A stretch of DNA of 64,000 bases from contig CALEYW010000043.1 of assembly GCA_937927945.1 (NCBI GenBank), positions 1-64,000 of the forward strand, given 5' to 3'. The notes under the pieces were generated by a model. It was not told the DNA's origin, searched no databases, and saw nothing but the letters and a program-made list of their open reading frames with translations. A program made the position numbers and the translations under genes. The DNA is from an uncultured candidate division WPS-2 bacterium. Lineage in GTDB: Bacteria; Vulcanimicrobiota; Vulcanimicrobiia; Vulcanimicrobiales; Vulcanimicrobiaceae. Within the stretch, counting starts at the first letter, position 1, and every line of letters starts with the position of its first letter. This document shows, piece by piece, positions 44,599-53,618 of this stretch.

Positions 44599-44860
44599 GG
44601 GACGATCGTGGCGGCTTCTGCAACACGGCTCGCGCGTTTGCACGACAGTGGCGGACACGATGCGGAACAAAAGTCGGGATCGTATCCTCAGCGCAACACG
44701 CACAGCCGAAGGTTACGACCAATCGTCAGCGCCGGTGGATAGCGCCGCGCGCACGCGGCGCCAACTCCACCGTTTGCAATTTTTTTTCTGTGATCGCAAA
44801 AGAGACAATCGTCCCCGGCGCAGCATCGTCGCGCACCCGCCGCGCCACGATGCGCAACGG
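44599..44860. other. Non-coding stretch between the inverted-repeat element and the RND gene
   Basis: No gene is supported here. It contains an 8-bp GC stem GCGCCGCG/CGCGGCGC (44742-44761) and a separate T8 tract at 44780-44787, which is too far from the stem to make a standard terminator. Confidence 0.5.
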
Positions 44861-47800
44861 CTACACCGGTGCAGCCTCAGGAGCCGGCGTTCCGGCAACC
44901 TCCGGCTCCCGAGCGGTAACCTGATGCTTCCCATGCCCGAACCCGAACCGATCCTCGATGTTGGCGATCAGCACGTACAGCACCGGGGTGATGACGAGGT
45001 TGAGGATCGTCGAGACGATCATCCCGCCGAAGACCGCCGTTCCCAGCGAGTTGCGCGACGCGCTTCCCGCGCCTGTGGCGAAGACGAGCGGCGTGACGCC
45101 GAGGACGAAGGCGATCGACGTCATGAGGATCGGACGCAACCGCGTTTCGGCGGCGCGGCGAACCGCCGTGACCGCGTCGAACCCTTGTTCTCGGAGCTGG
45201 TTCGCGAACTCGACGATCAAAATCGCGTTTTTCGATGCCAACCCGATCAGCATCACGAAGCCGACCTGCGCGAAGACGTCGGTGGTGATGTGACGCACCG
45301 CGAGGGCGCCGATCGCGCCGAGGAGCCCGAGAGGAACGGCGAACAGGATGATGAGCGGGTCGGCGAACGATTCGTACTGCGCGGCGAGCACCAGGAACAC
45401 GAACAGGATGCCGAGGCCGAAGATCAGCGCAGCTTGGCCGCCCGATTCGAGCTGTTCGCGCGAGATGCCGCTCCACTCGCCGACGAAACCGGGCGGGAGG
45501 TGCGAGGCGAGGTTCTGCATCGTGTTGATCGCTTCGCCGGTACCGTGGCCGGGTGCCGGGCCGCCGGAGATGTCGATCGAGCGATACAGGTTGAAGTGCG
45601 TGATGTTTTGCGGCCCCTGCACTTCGTGAATGTTCAAGAGCGACGCGATCGGCATCGCCGGCTGCGGCTGCTGCCTGCCGTTGACGACGAGCGGCGTGCT
45701 CGAACGCACGTAGATCGTGTTCAAGTCGCTCACCAGCGATCGGTACGGCGTATCGGCTTGGACGTACACGCGGTACGCCTTGCCGTTCATGTCGAAGTCG
45801 TTGACGTACACTGAACCGAGGTAGACCTGCATCGTGTTGAACAGGTCGGTCAGCGGCACCCCGAGCGAAAGCGCCTGCGAGCGGTTCACGTCGACGAGAA
45901 CCGTCGGCTTGTCGTTGCGGAACGTGGTGTAGACGCGGAAGAGACCGCTGGTGGGCGCGTTGGCCGGCCCGATGATCTGATACGCGGCCCCGAGCAGCGC
46001 GGGGATGCCGGCACCGCCGCGATCCTCCAGCTGGTAGTCGAAACCGCCCTGGAAACCGAGTCCGGGGATCGACGGCGGGTTCAGCGCGAACGCCTGCACG
46101 CCCGGCATGAAGAACAGCTGCATGTTGATTCGCTGCAGCACCGCATCGATGCGGTGCTGCGCGCCCGGACGCTCGCCCCACGGCCGCAGGCGAATGAACA
46201 TCGTCGCGTAGTTCGAGCCGTTGCCGGTGAAGCTGAAACCGGCGGCGTCGAAGACGTCCTGGACCTCCGGCTGCTGCTTGAGAATCGCCTCGATCTTGCG
46301 CTGGAAGGTGTGCGTGTAGTCGATCGAAACGCCGGGCGGCGCCTGCATCGCGATGATCGCGAAGCCCTGATCCTCGTCCGGGATGAAGCCGGTCGGCGCG
46401 TGCGTGTACGACCATCCCGTCACCACCAGCAGCGCGGCAAACACGGCGAGCACGACGTAGCGGCTGACGATCGTGAAGCGCCGCGCGATGACGATCCGGC
46501 TGTCGAGAATGACCGGCAGCAGGCGGCGATAGCCCGCGCGGGTCGCGTTGATGGCGCGGTTCACCGGCCGGAAGATGCGCGGCTCGCGCCTGACGTTGCG
46601 CCCGAGCAGCAGCGAGGAGAGGACCGGCGTCAAGGTCAGCGCGCAGAACAGCGAGATCGTGATCGAGCACGCGATCGTCAAGGCGAACTGCTTGTAGAGC
46701 TGGCCGGTCGTGCCTGGGAAGAACGCAACGGGAACGAAGACGGCCAGCAGCACGAGCGACGACGCGACGACGGCGCCTTGGATCTCGGCCATCGCTTCGC
46801 GCGCCCCCTCGAGCGGCGGCATGCCCTTCTCCTGGATGAAGCGCGCGATGTTCTCGATGACGACGATCGCGTCGTCGACGACGAGTCCGGTCGCGAGCGT
46901 CAGGCCGAAGAGCGTGAGCTGATTGATCGAGAACCCGAGCACCTGCATCAGGAAAAACGTCCCGATCAGCGAGACGGGTATCGTCAGCGCCGGGATCAGC
47001 GTCGTGCGCCAATCCTGCAGGAACAAGAAGATGACGAGCACGACGAGGAAGATGGCGATCAGCAGCGTGATGACGACTTCTTTGATCGACTCGCGCACGA
47101 ACTCCGTCGTGTCGAAGGCGATGTTGTAGTGCATTCCGGCCGGGAACTTGGCCGCGAGGGTGTCGAGCGTGTCGCGCACTTGCTTTGAGACCTGGAGTGC
47201 GTTGCCGTTCTGCAATTGCAGCACGCCCATACCGACGCCGTCTTTACCATCGAACCATAGCCCGCCGCCGTAGCTCTCGGCGCCGAGCGTGACCCGGCCG
47301 ATGTCGGAGACCCGCACGAACCCGCCGTCCGGCGTCGTGCGCAGGATGATGTTCGCAAACTCCGTCGCGCTCGTGAGGCGGCCGATCGCGCGCACGCTGT
47401 ACTCGTACGGCTGATTGCCGTTGGTCGGCGGAGCGCCGATCGAACCGGCGGCGACCTGCACGTTCTGTCCCTGCAGCGCCGTCACGACGTCGCCGGCGGT
47501 CAGGTTGTTGTCGGCCAATCTCTTCGGGTCGACCCACAACCGCATCGCGTACTTGCGCTCGCCGAATATGAGCACGTCGGAGACGCCGACGACGCGCTTG
47601 ATGTCGTTGACCACGTTGTTCTCGAGGTAGTTGGTCATGAAAATGGAGTCCCACCGCTTGTCGGTGGAAGTGAAACCTATTGCCATGACGAACGTGCCGG
47701 AGTTCTTGGCGACGGTAACGCCGGTCAGCTTGACCTCATTGGGCAACCTGCCCTGGGCGAGGTTGACCGCGTTCTGCACGTCGTTCGCCGCTTGATCGAG

Positions 47801-48097
47801 ACCGCGGTCGAGGTTGAACGTACAGGTGATCTGGGAGGTCCCGTCGCTGCCGCTCTGCGAGCTGATGTAGCGCAGACCTTGGACGCCGTTGATCGCCTGT
47901 TCGAGCGGCGTCGTTACCGACGACTCCACCGCTTCGGCGCTCGCGCCGGTGTAGATTGCGGTCACCGTCACCGTGGGCGGCGCGATGTTGGGATACTGCG
48001 CGATCGGTAAGATCGGGATCGAGATCAGTCCCAGCAGCAGGATCACCAGCGACGCCACCGATGCGAAGATCGGCCGTCTTAAGAAAAACTCGGTCAC
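44861..48097 (-). CDS. RND multidrug efflux transporter, HAE1 family
   Basis: A 1078-residue AcrB/MexB-like proton-driven pump. It has the twelve-helix layout, with the first helix at 10-30, two large periplasmic loops, and the TM4 block GLVVDDAIVVIENIARF carrying the conserved Asp-Asp pair used in proton transfer. The N-terminus FFLRRPIFA and the TM10-12 block ASRNSLGTAVFGGMI are typical HAE1. It needs a membrane fusion protein and an outer membrane channel; neither is adjacent. GTG 48097 overlaps the sigma-like gene stop by 4 bases. Confidence 0.95.
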   Translation of the reverse strand: MTEFFLRRPIFASVASLVILLLGLISIPILPIAQYPNIAPPTVTVTAIYTGASAEAVESSVTTPLEQAINGVQGLRYISSQSGSDGTSQITCTFNLDRGLDQAANDVQNAVNLAQGRLPNEVKLTGVTVAKNSGTFVMAIGFTSTDKRWDSIFMTNYLENNVVNDIKRVVGVSDVLIFGERKYAMRLWVDPKRLADNNLTAGDVVTALQGQNVQVAAGSIGAPPTNGNQPYEYSVRAIGRLTSATEFANIILRTTPDGGFVRVSDIGRVTLGAESYGGGLWFDGKDGVGMGVLQLQNGNALQVSKQVRDTLDTLAAKFPAGMHYNIAFDTTEFVRESIKEVVITLLIAIFLVVLVIFLFLQDWRTTLIPALTIPVSLIGTFFLMQVLGFSINQLTLFGLTLATGLVVDDAIVVIENIARFIQEKGMPPLEGAREAMAEIQGAVVASSLVLLAVFVPVAFFPGTTGQLYKQFALTIACSITISLFCALTLTPVLSSLLLGRNVRREPRIFRPVNRAINATRAGYRRLLPVILDSRIVIARRFTIVSRYVVLAVFAALLVVTGWSYTHAPTGFIPDEDQGFAIIAMQAPPGVSIDYTHTFQRKIEAILKQQPEVQDVFDAAGFSFTGNGSNYATMFIRLRPWGERPGAQHRIDAVLQRINMQLFFMPGVQAFALNPPSIPGLGFQGGFDYQLEDRGGAGIPALLGAAYQIIGPANAPTSGLFRVYTTFRNDKPTVLVDVNRSQALSLGVPLTDLFNTMQVYLGSVYVNDFDMNGKAYRVYVQADTPYRSLVSDLNTIYVRSSTPLVVNGRQQPQPAMPIASLLNIHEVQGPQNITHFNLYRSIDISGGPAPGHGTGEAINTMQNLASHLPPGFVGEWSGISREQLESGGQAALIFGLGILFVFLVLAAQYESFADPLIILFAVPLGLLGAIGALAVRHITTDVFAQVGFVMLIGLASKNAILIVEFANQLREQGFDAVTAVRRAAETRLRPILMTSIAFVLGVTPLVFATGAGSASRNSLGTAVFGGMIVSTILNLVITPVLYVLIANIEDRFGFGHGKHQVTAREPEVAGTPAPEAAPV

Positions 48098-48603
48098 GAA
48101 ACGTTCGACCTCGGAGAGAAGGAAGGGGTTGCCGTCAGGAGCGCCTCGACGCGCCGCCTGCCGCGCGCGATGCGTGAGGCAGCCGTGCGAAGCGGAACTC
48201 CGAGGCGTTCGCCGACCGCGCCGGCGGTGAGGCCGCCGAGCGCGTGGAGCGCGAGGGCCGGCTCGTGACGCACCGCGTCGACGGCCCAGCCGTCCGCGGC
48301 GCGCGCCAGCGCGACGTCTTCCGCCGAAGGTGCCAATTCAGCGCGCGCGGAGGGTACCGCTTTGCGGGAACGCGCCGCGGCGATGGTGAGCGCCTTGCGG
48401 CGCGCGATCGTCACGAGCCACGGCAAGGGCCGGCGCGCGGGATCGAACCGGCCGCGCGATCGCCACGCGGCGAGGAACGCTTCCTGTAGCGCGTCGTCCG
48501 CGTCGTCCGGGTCGCCTGTGACGCGAGCCGCCACGCTCCGCACGGACGGTGCATACCGTTCGAACCAGGACCCGATATCGGGGACCGCCGCTCTTGTCGC
48601 CAT
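48094..48603 (-). CDS. ECF-type sigma-70 family protein
   Basis: A 169-residue protein with region 2 (DPDDADDALQEAFLAAWRSRGRF) and region 4 (GLTAGAVGERLGVPLRTAASRIARGRRRVEALL). It looks like an extracytoplasmic-function sigma factor. No anti-sigma factor is adjacent. The gene starts at ATG 48603, only about 5 bases after its predicted transcription start, and ends inside the pump's GTG. Translational coupling to an RND pump is unusual. A sigma-like regulator of the pump is a reasonable inference. Confidence 0.8.
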   Translation of the reverse strand: MATRAAVPDIGSWFERYAPSVRSVAARVTGDPDDADDALQEAFLAAWRSRGRFDPARRPLPWLVTIARRKALTIAAARSRKAVPSARAELAPSAEDVALARAADGWAVDAVRHEPALALHALGGLTAGAVGERLGVPLRTAASRIARGRRRVEALLTATPSFSPRSNVS

Positions 48604-48644
48604 AGTGTCAATCGGTTATACTCATCGAAGATGGTACATGTCAA
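48594..48644. promoter_or_regulatory. Overlapping divergent promoters for marR and the sigma/RND operon
   Basis: Plus strand: -35 TTGTCG (48594-48599), 17-base spacer, -10 TATACT (48617-48622), serving marR. Minus strand: -35 TTGACA (48644-48639), 18-base spacer, -10 TATAAC (48620-48615), serving the sigma/RND genes. The two -10 boxes overlap. Both transcripts would be nearly leaderless, and the marR start lies inside the opposite -35 region. A MarR dimer bound here would block both directions. Confidence 0.65.
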
Positions 48645-49066
48645 GTAACGGCGGCCATGCCTGGCTGGCACTGCTCGACCTGATGCGCTCGCAGAAATCG
48701 CACGTCAACGCGGCGATGGCGCAACTCGATTTGACGATGCAGCTGGCCCACGCGATGTACGTCGTTCCACGTGAGGGCATGACGATGCGTGAACTCGCCG
48801 GCGAGCTGGCCTGCGACGCGTCGAATGCCACCGGGCTCGTCGACCGGCTCGAGCGCCGCGGGCTCCTGGAGCGCCGCGCCGACGAGGCGGACCGGCGGAT
48901 CAAGCGGGTGTGCTTGACCGCCGCCGGGCGGCGCCTGCGCGAAAAGATCGAGGCGCGCTTTCGCCGGGCTCCGCCGGCGATCGCCGCGCTCAGTCCACTC
49001 GACCAAAAGGTCTTGCGCGAGATCCTCGAGCGCGCGCTCGCGAACGCCGAGGAAACGGAAGGTTAG
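48638..49066 (+). CDS. MarR-family transcriptional regulator
   Basis: A 142-residue winged-helix repressor: MTMRELAGELACDASNATGLVDRLERRGLLERRADEADRRIKRVCLTAAG is the MarR recognition region and wing. Such regulators respond to small aromatic or oxidising compounds and usually repress a neighbouring pump. It is divergent from the sigma-like/RND pair with only 34 bases between starts. It ends with a 4-base overlap with the convergent asparaginase gene. Confidence 0.92.
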   Translation: MSSNGGHAWLALLDLMRSQKSHVNAAMAQLDLTMQLAHAMYVVPREGMTMRELAGELACDASNATGLVDRLERRGLLERRADEADRRIKRVCLTAAGRRLREKIEARFRRAPPAIAALSPLDQKVLREILERALANAEETEG

Positions 49067-50100
49067 ACGCCGGCGGCCTCGGTCGGTATCCAGCCGTCGA
49101 GCGCCGCCACCTCACCGACGATGCGGCCGGCGGAATTCTTCACCGCCACGCGCGCGAACGGCCGCATGGCTTCGCGGACGGGCGGCTCCAGGGCGCGCAG
49201 CGCTTCCAGGATCGCGACCGTCGCCGGCGGCGTCGCCCGGCGGCTGCCGTCGATCACTTTGAGGGCGACCCCGAGGCCCGCGTCGAGCAGCGCGTCGCAG
49301 TGGACCGCTTCGGCGCCTGCTTTCCCGATGATCCGGCCGCGACTCGAACGGATGAGTTCGGTGTCGAAGCGGCCGGTGCCGGCGACGTACCACGGCTCGC
49401 TTGCCATCGCCGAGGAAATGCGCGCGAGCGCCGTCGCGTCGTCGTCCGCAACTCCCTCGAGCGTCGCGAACCTGGCGAACGAGACGGCCGCCTTGTGGAG
49501 CGTCGTGGCGTAGACCGGGATCCCGCAGCCGTCGACGGCCAGCCGGTCGGCGGCGAACGTATCGTCGCTGACCCGCTCGCACAGCGCGAGAATCGCACGC
49601 TGCGCCGGATGCTCGGGCTCGAGGTAGCCTTCGAGCGGCGCGCCGAGGACGCGCGCCAGCGCGAGGATGCCGGTATGCTTTCCGCTGCAGTTGTGGTGCA
49701 GCGCGGAGGGCTGCTCGCCGCGCGCGGCCAGCGCCGCCGCAGCCGGCTCGTACGACGGCACCTGGGCGCCGCAACGCAGATCGCCGATGCTCGCGCCGAT
49801 TCGCTCGAGCATCGAGGCGACCAGCTCGACGTGGCCGGGCTCGCCGTTGTGCGAAGCGGACATCACCGCGAGCTCGCGCTCGCCGAAACCGAACCGTTCG
49901 GCTACGCCCGCGCGGACCGCGGCGGCGGCGATGAACGGCTTGGCCGACGACCGCAAGAACACCGGCGCCTCGATCGTCCCGACCTTCAGCACGACCGTGC
50001 CGTCGGCGGCAGCGACGCATGCGGCGACGTGATGGACCGATTCGACCCGCGTGCCGCGGCGCACCGCGACTGCCGGTACACCGGCCAACTCCCAGAACAT
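49063..50100 (-). CDS. Asparaginase, Asparaginase_II (Rhizobium etli type) family
   Basis: A 345-residue protein of the asparaginase family distinct from the E. coli enzymes. Visible blocks are FLRSSAKPFIAAA, MSASHNGEPGH, LHHNCSGKHTG (with the catalytic region Cys/Ser/Lys) and VDGCGIPVY, as well as GTGRFDTELI. It hydrolyses asparagine to aspartate and ammonia. The start ATG 50100 lacks a clear ribosome binding site. Confidence 0.88.
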   Translation of the reverse strand: MFWELAGVPAVAVRRGTRVESVHHVAACVAAADGTVVLKVGTIEAPVFLRSSAKPFIAAAAVRAGVAERFGFGERELAVMSASHNGEPGHVELVASMLERIGASIGDLRCGAQVPSYEPAAAALAARGEQPSALHHNCSGKHTGILALARVLGAPLEGYLEPEHPAQRAILALCERVSDDTFAADRLAVDGCGIPVYATTLHKAAVSFARFATLEGVADDDATALARISSAMASEPWYVAGTGRFDTELIRSSRGRIIGKAGAEAVHCDALLDAGLGVALKVIDGSRRATPPATVAILEALRALEPPVREAMRPFARVAVKNSAGRIVGEVAALDGWIPTEAAGV

Positions 50101-50160
50101 GACGGGGTGGGCGCGTACGGGGCCGCGTCGAGGTCCCCCTCCCGGGGTATCGTCCCAGGC

Positions 50161-51237
50161 ATGGACGCACGCTCGACCACCGGCGTGTCGATCTTCCCGC
50201 AGATCGTCGCCGAGTTCCCGGATCACTGGCCGGCCGGTATCGCCGTCAGCCGAGCCGGCCGCATCTTCCTGAGCTTCCCGCGCCTCGACCCCACGCCGGC
50301 GCCCGCGACGCTCGTCGAACTGATCGACACAAAGGCGGTCCCGTTTCCCGACGAGCTCGTCAACGCGCTCGATCCCACCGACGCTCGCCACCACTTCGTC
50401 TCGATGCACGGCATCGCGGCGGCGCCCGGAAATCGGCTCCTCGCGCTCGACACCGGCGCGACGTCGTTCGACGGCTGCGACCCGAGCGCGGCGAAACTGT
50501 TCGTCATCGACCTGGACACCGATGCGATCGTGCACGGGATCGGCTTTACCGATCACGTCTGCCTGCCGACGTCGTACCTGAACGATCTCGTCGTCGACTA
50601 CACGCGGGGCAAAGCGGGCCGCGCGTACATCAGCGACTCGGGCGCGCGCGGTCCCAACGGCATCGTCGTGGTCGACCTCGATAGCGGAACGTCGTGGCGC
50701 CGGCTGAGCAGCGATCCGAGCGTGCGCGCGCCCGACCTCCCGGGATTCGGGATCGCGACCGAAGCCGGTCTCGTGCGAGCGCGGGTCGGCATCGACGGCA
50801 TCACGCTCTCGCCCGACGGCCGCACGCTGTGGTGGACGCCGCTGGGATCGTACGATCTCTTCAGCATCGATACCGATCTGCTCGGCGGACCGCACGGCGA
50901 CGACGCGGTCGTCGCGCGTCACGTGGTGCGGCACGAGCCGCGCGCCTTTGCCGCCGACGGGTTGGACTGCGACCGGCAAGGCCGCGTGTACTTCACCGAC
51001 GTGACGCACGGAACGCTGTGCCGCTTGATTCCGGACGAGAACCGCTACGAGACGCTGCTGCACGGCGAGGGATACTTCGCCTGGCCCGACAGCGTGTGGA
51101 TCGGTCCCGACCGCATCGTGTACGTGACCGACAGCCAAGTCGACCGCATGCCGACGTGGCACGACGGCACCGACCTGCGTCGGCCGCCGTACGCACTGTA
51201 CCGCGCGGCGATCGACGCCGACCCCGCGCAGTACTAA
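50161..51237 (+). CDS. Yellow/major royal jelly protein family (six-bladed propeller)
   Basis: A 358-residue beta-propeller protein. Family features include AGIAVSRAGRIFLSFPR, YLNDLVVDYTRGKAGRAYISDSG and GIVVVDLDSGTSWRRL near the middle, and TWHDGTDLRRPPY at the end. Bacterial members are secreted or cytosolic and of unknown activity. No signal peptide is visible here. ATG 50161 follows a short divergent gap from the asparaginase gene. Confidence 0.85.
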   Translation: MDARSTTGVSIFPQIVAEFPDHWPAGIAVSRAGRIFLSFPRLDPTPAPATLVELIDTKAVPFPDELVNALDPTDARHHFVSMHGIAAAPGNRLLALDTGATSFDGCDPSAAKLFVIDLDTDAIVHGIGFTDHVCLPTSYLNDLVVDYTRGKAGRAYISDSGARGPNGIVVVDLDSGTSWRRLSSDPSVRAPDLPGFGIATEAGLVRARVGIDGITLSPDGRTLWWTPLGSYDLFSIDTDLLGGPHGDDAVVARHVVRHEPRAFAADGLDCDRQGRVYFTDVTHGTLCRLIPDENRYETLLHGEGYFAWPDSVWIGPDRIVYVTDSQVDRMPTWHDGTDLRRPPYALYRAAIDADPAQY

Positions 51238-51244
51238 GGAACGC

Positions 51245-51415
51245 TCAGGCGGCGGTGAACGCCGAGCGCGACTCCTTGCGGTCGTGACATTTGTCCTGAT
51301 CGGCGCAGCGGCGGCCGTGGCCGTCGAGCGCCGGGATGGTCGCGCGAGGATCGTTCGGATGTCCGCACTCGGCACAGCGCGTCATCGCGGGCATGTCGTC
51401 CGTCGAGATGCTCAT
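51245..51415 (-). CDS. 56-aa zinc-ribbon microprotein
   Basis: ATG 51415, stop 51245-51247. Cys at 14, 17, 37 and 43 with nearby His (CAECGH and CADQDKCH) form a probable zinc site. The residue pattern is not that of DUF5679. AGGAT lies just upstream. It is convergent with the Yellow-family gene. Confidence 0.55.
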   Translation of the reverse strand: MSISTDDMPAMTRCAECGHPNDPRATIPALDGHGRRCADQDKCHDRKESRSAFTAA

Positions 51416-51488
51416 GCGACCATCCTACCCCGTTCCGCGGCGGCAACAATGGCCAAACGACCAAGGTGCGCGCCGCGGCACGATCGGC

Positions 51489-52448
51489 TCAGGCCAGCGC
51501 GGGCTCGAACACGACGGCGTCCTGCTCGGCGAAGAGCGGGTTCGAGAGATAGCGCTCGCCCGTGTCGCAGCCGATGGTGACGATCAGTTTCCCCGCGTTC
51601 TCCGGACGCGCGGCGACCTGCATCGCGGCCCACACGTTCGAGCCGGCCGAAATGCCGACCAGGATACCTTCCTCACGAGCCAACCGCCGCGATATCGCGA
51701 CCGAGTCGTCGAACGTCGCTTTGATCACTTCGCTGTAGACCTTCGTGTCGAGGATCGAGGGGATGAAGCCCGGCGCGAAGCCTTGCAGTTTGTGCGGACC
51801 GGGCGCGCCGCCGGAGAGCACCGTCGACGTGTCGGGTTCGACCGTGATGACGTTGACGCCGGGCTTCCGTTCCTTGAGCAGGTGTCCCGCGCCGGTGACG
51901 GTGCCGCCGGTCCCGACGCCGGCGATGAAGATGTCGACCTTGCCGTCGGTGTCGCGCCAGATCTCCTCACCGGTCGTGCGATAATGAACTTCCGGATTCG
52001 CGGGATTGTCGAACTGTCCGGGCGAGAAGTATTTGGCCGGATTCGAGGCGACGATCTCCTTGGCTTTGGCGATCGCGCCCTTCATGCCCTCACTGCCCGG
52101 CGTGAGCACGAGCTGCGCGCCGTACGCTTTGAGGAGGATGCGCCGCTCGACCGTCATCGTCTCCGGCATCGTCAAAATACACGGGTAGCCCTTCGCCGCG
52201 CAGACGAACGCGAGCGCGATGCCGGTGTTGCCGCTGGTCGGCTCGACGATGATGGAATCCGGACGCAGTTTGCCGTCGCGCTCGGCCGCCTCGATCATCG
52301 CGACCCCGATGCGATCCTTGACCGAGCCGGCCGGATTCATCGATTCGAGTTTGACGAGGATCTCCGCGCCGAGTCCCTTGTTCAACCGCGGGATACGGAC
52401 GAGCGGCGTGTTTCCGAACGTGTCGGCAATGTTGTCGTAGACGCGCAC
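51489..52448 (-). CDS. cysK: Cysteine synthase (O-acetylserine sulfhydrylase)
   Basis: A 319-residue pyridoxal-phosphate enzyme making cysteine from O-acetylserine and sulfide. The lysine is in NPAGSVKDRIGVAM; PTSGNTGIALAF and GVGTGGTVTGAGHLLKE bind substrate and phosphate. Length and motifs are standard for CysK/CysM. GTG 52448 is the start; GGAG lies only 4 bases upstream. Confidence 0.95.
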   Translation of the reverse strand: MRVYDNIADTFGNTPLVRIPRLNKGLGAEILVKLESMNPAGSVKDRIGVAMIEAAERDGKLRPDSIIVEPTSGNTGIALAFVCAAKGYPCILTMPETMTVERRILLKAYGAQLVLTPGSEGMKGAIAKAKEIVASNPAKYFSPGQFDNPANPEVHYRTTGEEIWRDTDGKVDIFIAGVGTGGTVTGAGHLLKERKPGVNVITVEPDTSTVLSGGAPGPHKLQGFAPGFIPSILDTKVYSEVIKATFDDSVAISRRLAREEGILVGISAGSNVWAAMQVAARPENAGKLIVTIGCDTGERYLSNPLFAEQDAVVFEPALA

Positions 52449-52571
52449 TGTGCTCCAATGCTTGCGAAGGAGGGAAATTTTTCTTGACAACCCCGCCCTC
52501 GCGGTAAAGGGTGCGTCGGTCCGGGGTCGAACACACGTTCGACTCCACCTGCGAATAGGCTCGAACCCGAC

Positions 52572-53591
52572 GTGTTTTCGCTTGCTGAGAGGTCGCTGTA
52601 CGTCGCCGACCTCGACCTCTGGATCGACTCGATGCGGCCGCGGGAGCGGTGCTACGTCTCGCACGGGCACAGCGACCACGCGCGCGAGCACGACACGATC
52701 GTCACCACTCCGGCAAATGCGGCGATCTGCCGCTCCCGGTTCGAGCGCGCGATCGCCCGCGGCAAGCAGACCTCCCTGCTGCGCGAGCGTCCGCGGCCGG
52801 CCTGCGATTTCGAGGAGCGCGGCTTCAACGACCCATGGATCGAGGGGGCGCACCGGCTGACCCTCTTCCCGGCCGGTCACGTGCTCGGCAGCGCGCAGCT
52901 GCTGATCGAAGGCGAACGCGGCCGGTTCGTCTACACCGGCGATTTCAAACTCGCGCGCTCGTACACGTGCGAGCCGCCCGAGGTGAAGCCGTGCGACGTC
53001 CTGCTGATGGAGTGCACGTACGGGCGGCCGCAGTATGTCTTTCCGTCGCGTGACGAGGTCGAGGAAACGCTCGTCTCGTTCGCGACGCGCGCGCTCGCCG
53101 ACGGCTGCGCGCCGGTCCTGATGGCGTACTCGCTCGGCAAGGCGCAAGAAGCGATGGCGATCCTGGGCAAAGCCGGGATCCCGCTCACCGTGCACGGCGC
53201 GGTTCACGCGATCGCGCGGGTCTACGAAGCGTCCGGCGTGCAGCTGCCGCCGTACGAGCGCTACGATGCCGCGACGTACGACGGCGCGAGCGCGCTGATT
53301 TGGCCCCCTTCGGGCAAGACGCTGCCGAAAGCGCTCCACGGAAAAGCCGTGCGCACCGCGATGCTCTCCGGCTGGGCGCTCGATGCGAGTGCCCCGTTCC
53401 GCTACGGCGTCGACGCCTGTATCCCGCTGAGCGATCACGCCGACTACGCAGCGCTGCTGCGCTACATCGAACTCGCCCAGCCGCGCAAGGTGCTCCTCAA
53501 CCACGGCTGGCGCGACTTCGTGTGGCGCCTGCGCCGCCTCGGCATCGACGCTACCTACCTCGAGGCCAACGAACAGCTCGCGCTGTTCTGA
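52572..53591 (+). CDS. Metallo-beta-lactamase-fold exonuclease, ligase-associated type
   Basis: A 339-residue protein with the metal site SHGHSDHAREH, later YTGDFK and SDHADY. It matches the ligase-associated DNA exonuclease/mRNA 3'-end-processing-like family found near bacterial ATP-dependent DNA ligases. One such ligase lies 2.8 kb downstream. It is followed at once by a REP-like motif. Confidence 0.85.
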   Translation: MFSLAERSLYVADLDLWIDSMRPRERCYVSHGHSDHAREHDTIVTTPANAAICRSRFERAIARGKQTSLLRERPRPACDFEERGFNDPWIEGAHRLTLFPAGHVLGSAQLLIEGERGRFVYTGDFKLARSYTCEPPEVKPCDVLLMECTYGRPQYVFPSRDEVEETLVSFATRALADGCAPVLMAYSLGKAQEAMAILGKAGIPLTVHGAVHAIARVYEASGVQLPPYERYDAATYDGASALIWPPSGKTLPKALHGKAVRTAMLSGWALDASAPFRYGVDACIPLSDHADYAALLRYIELAQPRKVLLNHGWRDFVWRLRRLGIDATYLEANEQLALF

Positions 53592-53593
53592 GC

Positions 53594-53618
53594 CTCAGGT
53601 CATCCCGAACTCGTCGAC
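53594..53618. repeat. REP-like motif forming the dehalogenase C-terminus
   Basis: TCATCCCGAACTCGTCGACGGG-like sequence, a variant of the repeats at 14041 and 35417, lies at the junction of two convergent genes. It contributes the stop and the last residues (HPSTSSG) of the hydrolase, as is common when such repeats land at gene ends. Confidence 0.55.

Noticed and set aside
44742..44787. GC stem and T8 tract as a terminator
   Set aside because: The T tract begins 18 bases after the stem, too far for an intrinsic terminator.
52484..52508. TTGACA upstream of the exonuclease gene
   Set aside because: There is no convincing -10 box at the right spacing.
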